45,146 nt of DNA, taken from the IMG/VR virus record IMGVR_UViG_3300035670_000396, positions 1 to 45,146 of that record, one strand, 5' to 3'. Under the pieces are notes generated by a model. The model saw only the letters and a program-made list of their open reading frames with translations. It had not been told where the DNA came from and did not search any database. Origin of the DNA: a virus. Shown one piece after another: positions 4,762 to 13,209 of the stretch. Within the stretch, counting starts at the first letter, position 1; the number at the start of each line of letters is the position of its first letter. A program made the translations under genes and the position numbers.

Positions 4762-7064
4762 GCGCACCGGATTTCACCAACTTCGTTCACCGGTTCGACG
4801 AGGGGAAAGTCGGGCCAGCAGACATCGACCTGTTGCTCGACATCGTCTACCCCGACGACCCCGAGGCCAGGCAGCAGCGCCGGGACCGGGTGATCGTCGG
4901 CGGCGAACTCGTGAAGTTCCAAGCCGTTGGCCTCAATCGCCAGGCCGAGCAGACCTACCGCCAGCAACTCGTGGCCGCCAACGAGCCGCCGCCACCGCCC
5001 GAACCGATCACCGACCTCGATCCGCAGTTGCAGAAGGACATCCCTGATGAAGTTTACGATCGACCCGATTATCTATCTGAGATCAAGGCCCGTGTCGGCA
5101 TCGTGCAAGCGGTTCGCACTTGGGGCAAGTCTCAGGCTCAGATCAAGGACAACCGGACAGAGGGCGTCAAGGTGCGATGCCCGTTCTCGCACCATGTAGA
5201 CAACAAGCCGTCCGCGTGGGTGAACACGGCGAAGAACACCTGGGTCTGCGGCAAGTGCCAGGTCGGCGGAGATGTCGTCGACTTCTACGCCGCAGCGAAG
5301 CACGGGCTCCAGCCGAGCGACTTCCACCGGTCATCACGGTTCCATCAGATCATCAAGGAGATGGCTGAAGAACTGGGGATACAGATCGTCTCCACCTCCG
5401 ATGGAGGTTTCGTGGTGGAGGCGAGGACGGAGAGCTGGAAGTCGAACCTCACCGACAGCGACAAGTCGGACGACCAACCGGAGCCGATCATGCAGCCGGT
5501 GCCCACGACGATCGTGGAGCAGACACCGGATGGGCCGATCTCCTACGAAGACTTCTTCGAACCGGCCGTGCCGCGATCCCCCGAGGCTTTCGAGCCGATC
5601 ACGATCTCCGAGGACGACGTACTGCGTGGCCTGGAAATCGAGGAGGAGATCGACGACGAGGAGGAGCTGTTCGACACCAGCACGCTGCCGTCGTACGACT
5701 GGCGCCGTCTCGGCGTCAACGAGGACACGTTCCTGCACTCCTGGATGATTCAGGGCGAGCTGGAGCTGCCCTGGGTGCCGCCTGAGTTCCTGCTCGGTCT
5801 GGGGCTCCAGGCGATCGGGATCGCCTGCGGACACAAGACGACATCGTCGTCGTTCGGACTTCCGCTCAGCGCCTCCACCATGGCCGTCCTGGTCGGCAAC
5901 ACAGCATCCGGCAAGTCAACCGCCACCAACCGGCTCTCCAAGCTGATCGCCGAGGCGGTCGGCCCCAAGTGGGACCGCGACCTTGGAACCGGCGTCAAGA
6001 AGATCACCAGCACGGCGTCGGCGGAGGCGCTCACGCAGCGGGTCCGGACCGACATCGACGATCCGAGGGACCCGGACCGCCAGATGGAGGTCCCGACGAA
6101 TGCCTGGTACTTGGAGGACGAGCTGGCTCAGCTCATCTCCCGCTCCCGGCGCTCGGGCGGCGAGCACATCAAGCAGCGGATCATGCGGTTCCACGACTTC
6201 GTCAAGACGAAGGACGAGCCGGAGATGGTCGCCGAGGACCACTCGCTGACCGGCGGCTACCGCAACGTCCACGACACTTACTTCACGGCGACGTTCCTGA
6301 CGCAGAACGAGGCGGTGCGCGATCTCGCCGAGAAGAAAGACCTTGTCAGTGGATTCTTCAACCGCATGGTGTTCTTCATGGGGGCGAATCGGCAGCGTCG
6401 GCTGTTCTCGAATGTCACCGACATCGACCCACATCCCGACTACGTCACCAAGTACGAACGGATGTGGAAGGACTGCCAGCACCACGCTCGCGTCATCCCG
6501 TTCAACGATGCGGCGGCCAAACTGATCGACGATCATCCGCTGAACGACAAGCTCAACCTCCTGGCTCGCCGGAGCGACATGTTCGCCCGCTGGCAGATGA
6601 TGATGCTGCGCTTCTCGTTCATCCTGGCGGTCAACGAGAACGCCGCCGAGGTCGACGTGCGGCACATCAACGCCTCCTTCGACTTCGTGTCGAGCTACCT
6701 GATCCCGTGCGCTGGGCAGATGGTCGAACTCGCCAAGCCAGAGACCAGCGAGAAGAACCTGCTCGGCGCCAGGATCATCGAATTCCTGGAGACCCACTAC
6801 GACAAGCACGGGCAGTGGCCCGAGGCTCGCCAACTCCGCGGGCACCGCATGTGGCGCGAGGCTGACGCCGAAATCCGCAAGCGGGCACTCGATCTGCTCT
6901 ACTACTCGCAGGAGGTCGTCCAGGTGGGCCTCATCGAAGGGCCGTGGGGGACCGGTGAGCGCACTTTCCTGGTGCGGCCCGAGGGCGATTTCATCGTGTT
7001 CGCCGACGCTCACAACAAGAGATTCAAGTATGCCGACTTCTACGACAACCGAGCGTCACGTTAG
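4743..7064 (+). CDS. DnaG-type zinc module fused to P-loop ATPase (replicative helicase-like)
   Basis: This 773-residue protein has two clear parts. Residues about 140-185 form a CHC2-type zinc-binding module like that of DnaG: CPFSHH at 146, CGKC at 169-172, then GGDVVDFY. After an acidic linker comes a P-loop ATPase region from about 320, with Walker A GNTASGKST (385-393) and features reminiscent of DUF3987-type phage helicase or primase-helicase proteins. There is no TOPRIM domain, so it cannot be a DnaG primase itself. It probably works with the AEP primase encoded just upstream. I chose ATG 4743. GTG 4758, which overlaps the primase stop as GTGA, is an equally reasonable start. Confidence 0.75.
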   Translation: MASRRVSAPDFTNFVHRFDEGKVGPADIDLLLDIVYPDDPEARQQRRDRVIVGGELVKFQAVGLNRQAEQTYRQQLVAANEPPPPPEPITDLDPQLQKDIPDEVYDRPDYLSEIKARVGIVQAVRTWGKSQAQIKDNRTEGVKVRCPFSHHVDNKPSAWVNTAKNTWVCGKCQVGGDVVDFYAAAKHGLQPSDFHRSSRFHQIIKEMAEELGIQIVSTSDGGFVVEARTESWKSNLTDSDKSDDQPEPIMQPVPTTIVEQTPDGPISYEDFFEPAVPRSPEAFEPITISEDDVLRGLEIEEEIDDEEELFDTSTLPSYDWRRLGVNEDTFLHSWMIQGELELPWVPPEFLLGLGLQAIGIACGHKTTSSSFGLPLSASTMAVLVGNTASGKSTATNRLSKLIAEAVGPKWDRDLGTGVKKITSTASAEALTQRVRTDIDDPRDPDRQMEVPTNAWYLEDELAQLISRSRRSGGEHIKQRIMRFHDFVKTKDEPEMVAEDHSLTGGYRNVHDTYFTATFLTQNEAVRDLAEKKDLVSGFFNRMVFFMGANRQRRLFSNVTDIDPHPDYVTKYERMWKDCQHHARVIPFNDAAAKLIDDHPLNDKLNLLARRSDMFARWQMMMLRFSFILAVNENAAEVDVRHINASFDFVSSYLIPCAGQMVELAKPETSEKNLLGARIIEFLETHYDKHGQWPEARQLRGHRMWREADAEIRKRALDLLYYSQEVVQVGLIEGPWGTGERTFLVRPEGDFIVFADAHNKRFKYADFYDNRASR

Positions 7065-8490
7065 CCCTTGGACCAAGCGGTCCGAGGCGTGGGTCCTGAA
7101 CCCCGGCAAGAACATCGACATCTGCTTCGATCTGGGCATCTCACGATTCGTCTTCACGCAGAAGACCTATCAGTTCAAGCGCAACATGGCGATCGACCCG
7201 AAGAAGTTGATCGACTTCGCTGCCAGGGGGCGGCCCTGGCGGGTCATGCTCGTCGAGTATCACGCCAAGGTGACGCTCGTGTTCGACAGCACGGTCGGCT
7301 GGTCCCGCCCCGTGGCGGTCTACCCGAGCTGGTCGATTCGTGACGACACGCCGAACGCGCTGAGGAACCTCTGCCGCAACTACCCCAAGCCGGGCGAGAC
7401 GATCGGCAAGTTCTGGGGCGATTCCACGCCTTACGGCCCCGTCGAGGGGCAGGATCAGGTCATCGTCGTCCGCAACGCCCCCAAGGACAGGTTCGACTGG
7501 CAGACGGCGTTCTCGTTCATCTCCGACATGAAGCGTGTCTGGGGCATGGACTTCCACATGCACGGCAGCAAGAGCATCGCCCGCACGATCGGCATCTCGA
7601 TCGACTCGTTCGATCACCCCATCACGATCGACTGGGTCGACGGCAGGCCGCGTCTGCTGCTGCCGAACGGGCAGATCACTCCCGTCATGGACAACCGGTC
7701 CGACCACTGGGCGAAGCTGATCGGCGAGAACTTGGCCCAGTTCCGGCGGCTCAACGATCGCGCCGAACTCCGCCGGTTCGCCTACCGGTTCAACCTCAAG
7801 TCCTTCATCTGGGCCGAGCGCAACCAGGACCGCCTGTATGCTTTCCAAGGTCGCAATCCTGACGGGGAGGTGGACTACGAGTCATCCGACGAGGAGTGGG
7901 CGCCCGTGCTCTCTCGCTACCGACCTCGCCTCGCCGACGTGACCGACAAGTGGCTGTGTGACACTTGCACCATCTCCAACCGTTGTCCATACTCTCGATC
8001 AGGAGCTATTTGCATCGTGGACGGAACCGAAGCCTCAAAGTTGTCCGAGAAGTTCCGTTCGCGCAAGGCGACCGACATCGTCGAGGCACTCAGCGCTCTG
8101 CTGGGGGCCAACGCCGAGCGTCTTGAGAAGGCCATGGTCTCCGAGCAGGAGATCGCCGACCAGACCGGCCAGTTCAGGCTCTCCCCTCAGGTGACGACGC
8201 TCGCCAACGCCACATTCGACAGGGGAATCCAGATGGCCCGGCTCCTGGACCCCAACGTGGCGGCCCAGATGGCTGGGAGCCGCACCAACATCGCCATCCA
8301 GGCCAACGGTGCTGCCGCCATCGTCGCAGCAGCCACTCCACAGGAGATCATGGCCGGTGTCGCGGCCAAGCTGACGGAGTTCGGCATTCCACTTGCCGAA
8401 GCGACCCAAGATCAGGTCGAAGCCATTCTGCGCGGTGACGACCCTGTCGTCTATCGAGGGGCCATCGAGGCGAACACCACGGATTCATGA
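7030..8490 (+). CDS. Putative terminase small subunit with unusual N-terminal domain
   Basis: This 486-residue protein lies directly before terL and overlaps it by ATGA. The C-terminal third has a four-cysteine cluster (C310, C313, C319, C328, around CPYSRSGAIC) followed by helices, a layout I associate with small-terminase-like proteins of actinobacterial phages. The first 300 residues match nothing I recognise and are far longer than a usual TerS. They contain a recurring aromatic/basic pattern and an FHMHGSKSIARTIGISI segment. The gene starts inside the end of the helicase gene at ATG 7030. DNA recognition for packaging is the likely role of the C-terminal part. The N-terminal part could be a separate activity fused to it. 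Confidence 0.5.
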   Translation: MPTSTTTERHVSPWTKRSEAWVLNPGKNIDICFDLGISRFVFTQKTYQFKRNMAIDPKKLIDFAARGRPWRVMLVEYHAKVTLVFDSTVGWSRPVAVYPSWSIRDDTPNALRNLCRNYPKPGETIGKFWGDSTPYGPVEGQDQVIVVRNAPKDRFDWQTAFSFISDMKRVWGMDFHMHGSKSIARTIGISIDSFDHPITIDWVDGRPRLLLPNGQITPVMDNRSDHWAKLIGENLAQFRRLNDRAELRRFAYRFNLKSFIWAERNQDRLYAFQGRNPDGEVDYESSDEEWAPVLSRYRPRLADVTDKWLCDTCTISNRCPYSRSGAICIVDGTEASKLSEKFRSRKATDIVEALSALLGANAERLEKAMVSEQEIADQTGQFRLSPQVTTLANATFDRGIQMARLLDPNVAAQMAGSRTNIAIQANGAAAIVAAATPQEIMAGVAAKLTEFGIPLAEATQDQVEAILRGDDPVVYRGAIEANTTDS

Positions 8491-10316
8491 GGGACTTGCA
8501 TCAGGAGTTCATCTGGCTCCGAGATCATCCCGAGTTTGAGCAGCGGCCAGCGTCCATCCAGGAGTTTCTGGGGCCGGACTACCTCAACATCGAGAACAAC
8601 GTCCGGCCCGTTCTCAAGGAAATCCTGATCGACTTGTTCGGGACCGACACCAACCCGAACCGCATCGCCAAGTACCAGCGAGCCATCTTCACGGGCGGCA
8701 TCGGCGTCGGCAAGACCACGCTGGCGTCCGTGGTGATCCCGTACATGGCCCACTGGGTGCTGTGCCTCAAGGACCCGCAGGGCTACTTCAACCTGATGGC
8801 GGGCTCCCGCATCGCCTTCATGCAGATGTCGACGTCCGAGACGCAGGCCAAGGAGGTCGTGTTCGGCGACATCAAGGCCCGCATCGACCATTCCCCGTGG
8901 TTCAAGAAGCACTACCAGTACGACAAGAACTTCAAGAGCCAGTTCCACTTTCCCAAGGACATCTGGATCATCCCCGGCGACTCCGCCGAGACCACTTTCG
9001 AGGGCTACAACATCCTCGGCGGCATTCTCGACGAGGCCGACTCGCACAAGGTGACGAAGAACAAGGACTACGCCGACCAGGGGTACACCACGATCCACGG
9101 CCGCATCACCTCACGATTCGACGATCGGGGCTTCCTGCTCGTCATCGGGCAGATGAAGAAGTCGACCGGATTCGCCGCCAAGACCTATCGGCAGATGCGC
9201 CAGGACCCCGACGCCTACACGAGCCTCATCACGATCTGGGAGTCGATGGGGTGGCACAAGTACCTCAAGCCGGACGGCACCCGAGACTCGTTCTGGTACG
9301 ACACGCAGCGTTTCGCCTTCACGACGAAGGAGCTGGCCGAACTCCAGGGGTTCCCGGCCCACGTCCTGGAGGTCCCGAAGGTCTACGAGCGGGACTTCCT
9401 CAACTCGCCCCAGAAGGCACTCAGGGACCTGGCCGGGCGGCCGCCAGCGGTCAATTCGCCGTTGTTCCACGATCCGTCGAAGATTGAGGACGCCCGGAAT
9501 GCCTACCGGGAGCGCTACGGGGACTTCATCCCGGTCGATTCGCACAACAAGTTCAATGATCAGCTCGTCGCCAGGAACAGCGTGCCGCGGGTGGGCCACA
9601 TCGACATCGCATTCTCCCCGGACGGCGACGCGCTGGGGCTCGCCATCGCCCATGTGGCGGAGATCGTCAAGTACGACGGCGAGAAGAAGCCGTTCATCGT
9701 CTTCGATCTGGTGATGCGGATCGCCGCACCTCCGGGTCGCGAGCTGTACCTCGGCGACATCCGCCAGCTCATCTACGAACTCAAGTACACCCGCAAGTTC
9801 AACATCACCAAGATCACCACGGACGGCTTCCAGAGCACCGACATGCGCCAGCAGTTCCAGCGCAAGCGGATCATGACCGAGTTGCTGTCCGCCGACCGCT
9901 CCACCTTGCCGTACTTCGACCTGCATGACGCAATCGCCGAGGGCAGGGTCGCCATCCCGCCGTATCTCGTGCCGCTGAGCCTGGCCGACCCCACGCCGGT
10001 CGACATCGTCTACCAGGAGATGTCGCAGCTCCAGGACGAAGGCTCCAAGATCGAGCACCCACCGGACGGTTCGAAGGATGTTGCGGACGCAATCGCCTGC
10101 ACCGTTTCGAGCATCATGAACGATCCCAGGTTCCACCGACCGTCATCTTCTGGGAATCCAATAGGGGACTGGATGGGGGGTGGAGGTGATAGTAATGAAG
10201 GAATGGCCTCCTTCGGCTCGCACCCCGCCATCGTCGGTGGGCCGACGCCCAGGGCGCCGATAGCACCGCGAATATCAGATCCCACCCAATGGCGACCACC
10301 GACGAGGCGAGCGTAG
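8487..10316 (+). CDS. terL: Terminase large subunit
   Basis: This 609-residue protein is the DNA-packaging motor. The ATPase domain has Walker A GGIGVGKTT (70-78) and Walker B GGILDEAD (178-185). The nuclease domain, which cuts the concatemer, shows three acidic motifs: HIDIAFSPDG (D373), KITTDGF (D446) and KDVADAIA (D534). The length fits the family. It overlaps the putative small subunit by ATGA, and its TAG stop is immediately followed by the portal ATG. It is expected to dock on the portal at the empty procapsid. Confidence 0.93.
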   Translation: MRDLHQEFIWLRDHPEFEQRPASIQEFLGPDYLNIENNVRPVLKEILIDLFGTDTNPNRIAKYQRAIFTGGIGVGKTTLASVVIPYMAHWVLCLKDPQGYFNLMAGSRIAFMQMSTSETQAKEVVFGDIKARIDHSPWFKKHYQYDKNFKSQFHFPKDIWIIPGDSAETTFEGYNILGGILDEADSHKVTKNKDYADQGYTTIHGRITSRFDDRGFLLVIGQMKKSTGFAAKTYRQMRQDPDAYTSLITIWESMGWHKYLKPDGTRDSFWYDTQRFAFTTKELAELQGFPAHVLEVPKVYERDFLNSPQKALRDLAGRPPAVNSPLFHDPSKIEDARNAYRERYGDFIPVDSHNKFNDQLVARNSVPRVGHIDIAFSPDGDALGLAIAHVAEIVKYDGEKKPFIVFDLVMRIAAPPGRELYLGDIRQLIYELKYTRKFNITKITTDGFQSTDMRQQFQRKRIMTELLSADRSTLPYFDLHDAIAEGRVAIPPYLVPLSLADPTPVDIVYQEMSQLQDEGSKIEHPPDGSKDVADAIACTVSSIMNDPRFHRPSSSGNPIGDWMGGGGDSNEGMASFGSHPAIVGGPTPRAPIAPRISDPTQWRPPTRRA

Positions 10317-11735
10317 ATGTCCGAAGCATATTACTTCAAGAAGGCACCCAAGCCCGACACCGGTCCCACGTTCGACAACACCTGGCTGGAGCCCTACTCC
10401 CCATTTGCGGGCTCTCCGGCGCTGATGTTCGATGTCAGCAAGCTGACTTTGACGGACTACGCCGAGATGCGGAACCATCCGCAGGTCAACGCCTCGCTGT
10501 CGTTGATGGCGTTCATGCTGCACCAGTGCGACTGGTACGTCGACTGTGAGGACAAGAAGATCGCTGAGAAGGTCGAGGAGAACCTTCGGCTGATCTGGAC
10601 GCCGCTGATCCGCGGCGTGTCGACCGCCTACTGGGCGGGCTACTCGCCGATGGTGCTGGAGTGGGACAACGCCAACAACGGCCAGGACACCTTCATCAGC
10701 AAGGTGAAGGACATCCATCCGAGTCAGGCCACCGTCAACTGGAAAGAAGTCCCCTCGAACTACACGCCCCGCCCCGGCGACGTTCAGGGTCCCGCCTCCA
10801 ACCGCATCAAGCCGAAGATCAAGGTGTTCGACGGCATCAAGAAGATGGGTCTCCAGTACCCGATTCCACCGGAGCACTCGTTCTGGTATCCGGTGCTCCG
10901 CGAGCATGGCAACTACTACGGCCGCAAGCTGCTCCAGCCAGCCTTCGCCCCGTGGTACTTCTCGCTGCTTGTTCACCTGTTCTCAAACCGCTACTTCGAA
11001 CGGTTCGGCGAGCCCACCCCCATCGGGCGCGCTCCGTTCAACGAGGAGTTCCAGTTCAAGGACGAGAACGGCGACGACATCGAGATGACCGGCAAGCAGG
11101 TCGTCGAGAACGCCGTGCAGCGCCTCCGCTCCAGCGGCAGCGTCGTGCTCCCCTCGGACCGCGACCCCACGGCCTCGGTCCGAAGCGAGTACATGTACGA
11201 CATCGAGTACCTGGAGAGCCAGATGCGGGGCGCCGACTTTGAGCGCTACCTGGCCCGGCTCGACGAGGAGATCAGCCTCTCGATCTTCACGCCCATGCTG
11301 CTGATGCGCTCTGGCGACCGTGGCTCGCTGAACCTCGGCGTCCAGCACACCCAGACGTGGCTGTGGAGCCTCAACGCCCTGGCCGCCGACCTCAAGGAGT
11401 ACATCGACCCGTTCATCTGCGAACGGATCAAGGCGGTCAACTTCTCCCCCAACGCACCTCGCTGCGAGTGGAAGATTCGTCCGCTCGGCAAGGACAACGT
11501 GGAGACCATCCGGGCCATCGTGACCTCGCTCATCAGCGGCGGCAAGGCCAAGGTCGACCTGGAAGACCTCGGCATGGCGCTCGGGATGCGGCTGGAGGAG
11601 GTTCGCGAGGTGGCGCGCACCCCGGCCCCAGCGGAAGACGGACTGGAACTCCGGGACCTGACCGGCCGAACCGATCGCACCGCCAGTGGTGCATCGCCGG
11701 GCAATCCCCCCACCGGGGGAAATCTGAGTGCCTGA
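10317..11735 (+). CDS. Portal protein (DUF935, Mu gp29-like)
   Basis: The 472-residue product follows terL without a gap. The segments EMRNHPQVNASLSLMAFMLH, TAYWAGYSPMVLEW and ALGMRLEEV recall the DUF935/Mu gp29 portal family. It would form the dodecameric ring at the capsid vertex through which DNA enters and leaves. The Pro/Gly-rich C-terminal tail (about 430-472) looks disordered. A Mu gp30 (MuF)-like gene, which usually follows this type of portal, is absent. The next gene overlaps its end. Confidence 0.85.
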   Translation: MSEAYYFKKAPKPDTGPTFDNTWLEPYSPFAGSPALMFDVSKLTLTDYAEMRNHPQVNASLSLMAFMLHQCDWYVDCEDKKIAEKVEENLRLIWTPLIRGVSTAYWAGYSPMVLEWDNANNGQDTFISKVKDIHPSQATVNWKEVPSNYTPRPGDVQGPASNRIKPKIKVFDGIKKMGLQYPIPPEHSFWYPVLREHGNYYGRKLLQPAFAPWYFSLLVHLFSNRYFERFGEPTPIGRAPFNEEFQFKDENGDDIEMTGKQVVENAVQRLRSSGSVVLPSDRDPTASVRSEYMYDIEYLESQMRGADFERYLARLDEEISLSIFTPMLLMRSGDRGSLNLGVQHTQTWLWSLNALAADLKEYIDPFICERIKAVNFSPNAPRCEWKIRPLGKDNVETIRAIVTSLISGGKAKVDLEDLGMALGMRLEEVREVARTPAPAEDGLELRDLTGRTDRTASGASPGNPPTGGNLSA

Positions 11736-11964
11736 GGTCGACGCCCCGCAGGAGATTCGCTGCGAATGCCCGCGGCGGCCGTTGCTGGCGCGTGCGGGGA
11801 TCGACCAGGGCGCACCGTTCCTGTGGATTCGCCACATGAAGGGCGCTCGCTCCCTGCTCAACATGAAGGTCTTCGGCGGCCGTGTCGAGATTGTTTGCCG
11901 AGAGTGCAACCGCGTGTGGCGCATCAGGTTGGGCGACCTCATGGAGATCACGAAGCCGCAGTGA
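11728..11964 (+). CDS. Com-like zinc-binding protein
   Basis: This 78-residue protein starts at GTG 11728 and overlaps the portal stop. Its pattern is IRCECPRRPLLARAG, then about 40 residues, then EIVCRECNRVWRIRL. It resembles the Com family, whose best-known member is the Mu zinc-finger protein that activates translation of mom. The cysteines are C12, C14, C57 and C60, so the first pair is CxC instead of CxxC. No mom-like DNA-modification gene is present. Here it may regulate an RNA of the head operon or bind zinc in a structural role. Confidence 0.6.
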   Translation: MPEVDAPQEIRCECPRRPLLARAGIDQGAPFLWIRHMKGARSLLNMKVFGGRVEIVCRECNRVWRIRLGDLMEITKPQ

Positions 11965-11977
11965 CGCCAATGCTGGC

Positions 11978-12004
11978 TTGAAGGGCGATTCTTGCGTGTA
12001 CCAT
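11978..12004 (+). promoter_or_regulatory. Possible promoter giving a leaderless head transcript
   Basis: TACCAT at 11999-12004 ends eight bases before ATG 12013, and no Shine-Dalgarno sequence precedes that ATG. A weak TTGAAG lies 15 bases further upstream (11978-11983). The position fits the -10 of a leaderless mRNA, frequent in Actinobacteria. The spacing of the -35 is poor. Confidence 0.3.
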
Positions 12005-12012
12005 CTCGCGCC

Positions 12013-13197
12013 ATGGCAGGAATCACCAACGCAGCCAAGTTTGGATTCTCCGAGCTTGATCTGATGGTTCCGTCGACGGACGCGAGCCTGATCGAGCGCG
12101 ACGTCAAGATCTTCAAGACTGGGACGTTCACGGACATGTTCGGGCGCACCCGGACCTGGACCGCAGAAGACCTCGACAAGGCTGTCGAGCACTTCTACCT
12201 CCTGCGTGATCAGAACGTCATTCCCAACGTGCCGGTTCGCGAGGATCACACGATCTCGGTCAAGGACATCGTCGGCTACTTCCTCTCGGTTCGCCGGGTC
12301 GGAGAGTTCCTCTTCGGCGACTGGGAGTGGGCTTCGTGGGAAGCCAAGTCGAAGTGGGACGACAAGAAATACCGAAATCGTTCGATCGAGATCGGGCAAT
12401 ACGTGACAAACGATGGAACAAAGTACGATCCTGTGGTTCTGGGCCTTGCGTTCGTCGACTTCCCGGCGGTCGAAGGTCTGTACCGGATCGCCGATCATCA
12501 CGGAGATGACAACATGAGCAAGACGCCAGAAGAGATCGCAGCCGAGCAGGCAGCAGCCGACCAGGCCGCCGCCGATCAGGCCGCCGCCGACGCCGCCGCC
12601 GCTCAGGCAGCAGCGGACCAGGCCGCAGCCGACCAGGCCGCAGCCGACGCCGCCGCTCAGGCCGCCGCCGACGCCGCAGCCGCTCAGGCAGCAGCCGATC
12701 AGGCCGCAGCCGACGCCGCCGCTCAGGACGGCGCTCTCGTCGGCGCCCACCGGGCGAACATGCAGCCCCACGCCTTCCGCCTCAACGGCGAAGAGGTGCT
12801 GGACTACGCACGAGTCCAGGCCCACATCGTCGAGCTGGAATCCTTCCGGGAGACCACCATCGAGACCGCACGCGATGCGTTCGTGACCGACCTCGCCGAC
12901 AAGAGGGTCATCACCGGCCCGCAGGCAGAGAAGTTCCGGGCACTCGTCAAGACGATGTCGCCGGAGCAGTTCGACGGGTTCAAGGAAGGGTTCGACGGAG
13001 CGGCTCCGGCCAACCTGTTCGCCCGCCACGACCTCGGCGATGGTGGCGCTCCGCTGGATGCGGATGCGGCCAAGCAGGACCGCATCTCGGTTCTCACCGG
13101 GATCGTCGCCAGCCACCGGGCTCGCGGGGCCTCGGCCGAAGAAATCAGCAAGTTGGGTTCCTACCAGGAACTCCAGACCCTCACCGCCACGGCATAA
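12013..13197 (+). CDS. Prohead protease-scaffold (Mu gpI-like)
   Basis: The 394-residue protein starts at ATG 12013. Residues 1-165 resemble Mu-type prohead proteases (gpI): FTDMFGRTRTWTAEDLDKAV, VREDHTISVKDIVGY, then the end of the core at LAFVDFPAVEGLY. Residues about 176-238 are tandem QAAAD/QAAADAAA repeats, and the helical end (245-394) resembles a scaffold. Scaffold and protease share one gene, as in Mu I/Z and lambda C/Nu3. The protease is expected to cleave itself and the scaffold inside the prohead. An in-frame internal start at 12514 with its own ribosome-binding site probably makes the free scaffold. Confidence 0.8.
   Translation: MAGITNAAKFGFSELDLMVPSTDASLIERDVKIFKTGTFTDMFGRTRTWTAEDLDKAVEHFYLLRDQNVIPNVPVREDHTISVKDIVGYFLSVRRVGEFLFGDWEWASWEAKSKWDDKKYRNRSIEIGQYVTNDGTKYDPVVLGLAFVDFPAVEGLYRIADHHGDDNMSKTPEEIAAEQAAADQAAADQAAADAAAAQAAADQAAADQAAADAAAQAAADAAAAQAAADQAAADAAAQDGALVGAHRANMQPHAFRLNGEEVLDYARVQAHIVELESFRETTIETARDAFVTDLADKRVITGPQAEKFRALVKTMSPEQFDGFKEGFDGAAPANLFARHDLGDGGAPLDADAAKQDRISVLTGIVASHRARGASAEEISKLGSYQELQTLTATA
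12514..13197 (+). CDS. Nested scaffold protein from an internal start
   Basis: Within the protease gene and in the same frame, ATG 12514 is preceded by GGAG at 12502-12505 with an ideal eight-base gap. It begins exactly where the protease domain ends and the QAAAD-rich scaffold region starts. The product would have 227 residues. This matches the known strategy of Mu (I/Z) and lambda (C/Nu3), in which the scaffold is made in excess from an internal start. The sequence supports the start. Expression is inferred. Confidence 0.6.
   Translation: MSKTPEEIAAEQAAADQAAADQAAADAAAAQAAADQAAADQAAADAAAQAAADAAAAQAAADQAAADAAAQDGALVGAHRANMQPHAFRLNGEEVLDYARVQAHIVELESFRETTIETARDAFVTDLADKRVITGPQAEKFRALVKTMSPEQFDGFKEGFDGAAPANLFARHDLGDGGAPLDADAAKQDRISVLTGIVASHRARGASAEEISKLGSYQELQTLTATA
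12541..12726 (+). repeat. Tandem QAAAD-coding repeats
   Basis: About 185 bases code for repeated QAAAD and QAAADAAA units of 15 to 24 bases, with near-identical words such as GACCAGGCCGCAGCC. They lie in the scaffold half of the protease gene and probably form an extended helix. Such tandem DNA can gain or lose units by slippage. They are coding repeats, not a CRISPR array. Confidence 0.75.
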
Positions 13198-13209
13198 GGA
13201 GACAGTCCA

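Noticed and set aside
5916-7013. 365-residue minus-strand frame opposite the helicase-like gene
   Set aside because: It is a shadow of GC-rich codon bias. The plus-strand protein has conserved motifs, and no ribosome-binding site or domain supports the minus frame.
3889-7064. A complete TOTE conflict system
   Set aside because: Only the primase resembles TOTE components. The other partners expected of such elements are missing, and the genes sit in a normal phage replication position.
9111-10136. 341-residue minus-strand frame opposite terL
   Set aside because: It lies fully inside the terminase nuclease region, whose motifs are intact on the plus strand.
12541-12726. Tandem repeats that might suggest a CRISPR array or satellite
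   Set aside because: They code in frame for Ala-rich scaffold units, have no unique spacers and vary in unit length.
11533-13116. 527-residue minus-strand frame opposite the protease-scaffold gene
   Set aside because: Its Gly/Cys/Leu repeats are the mirror of the QAAAD-coding repeats. No family or start signal was seen.
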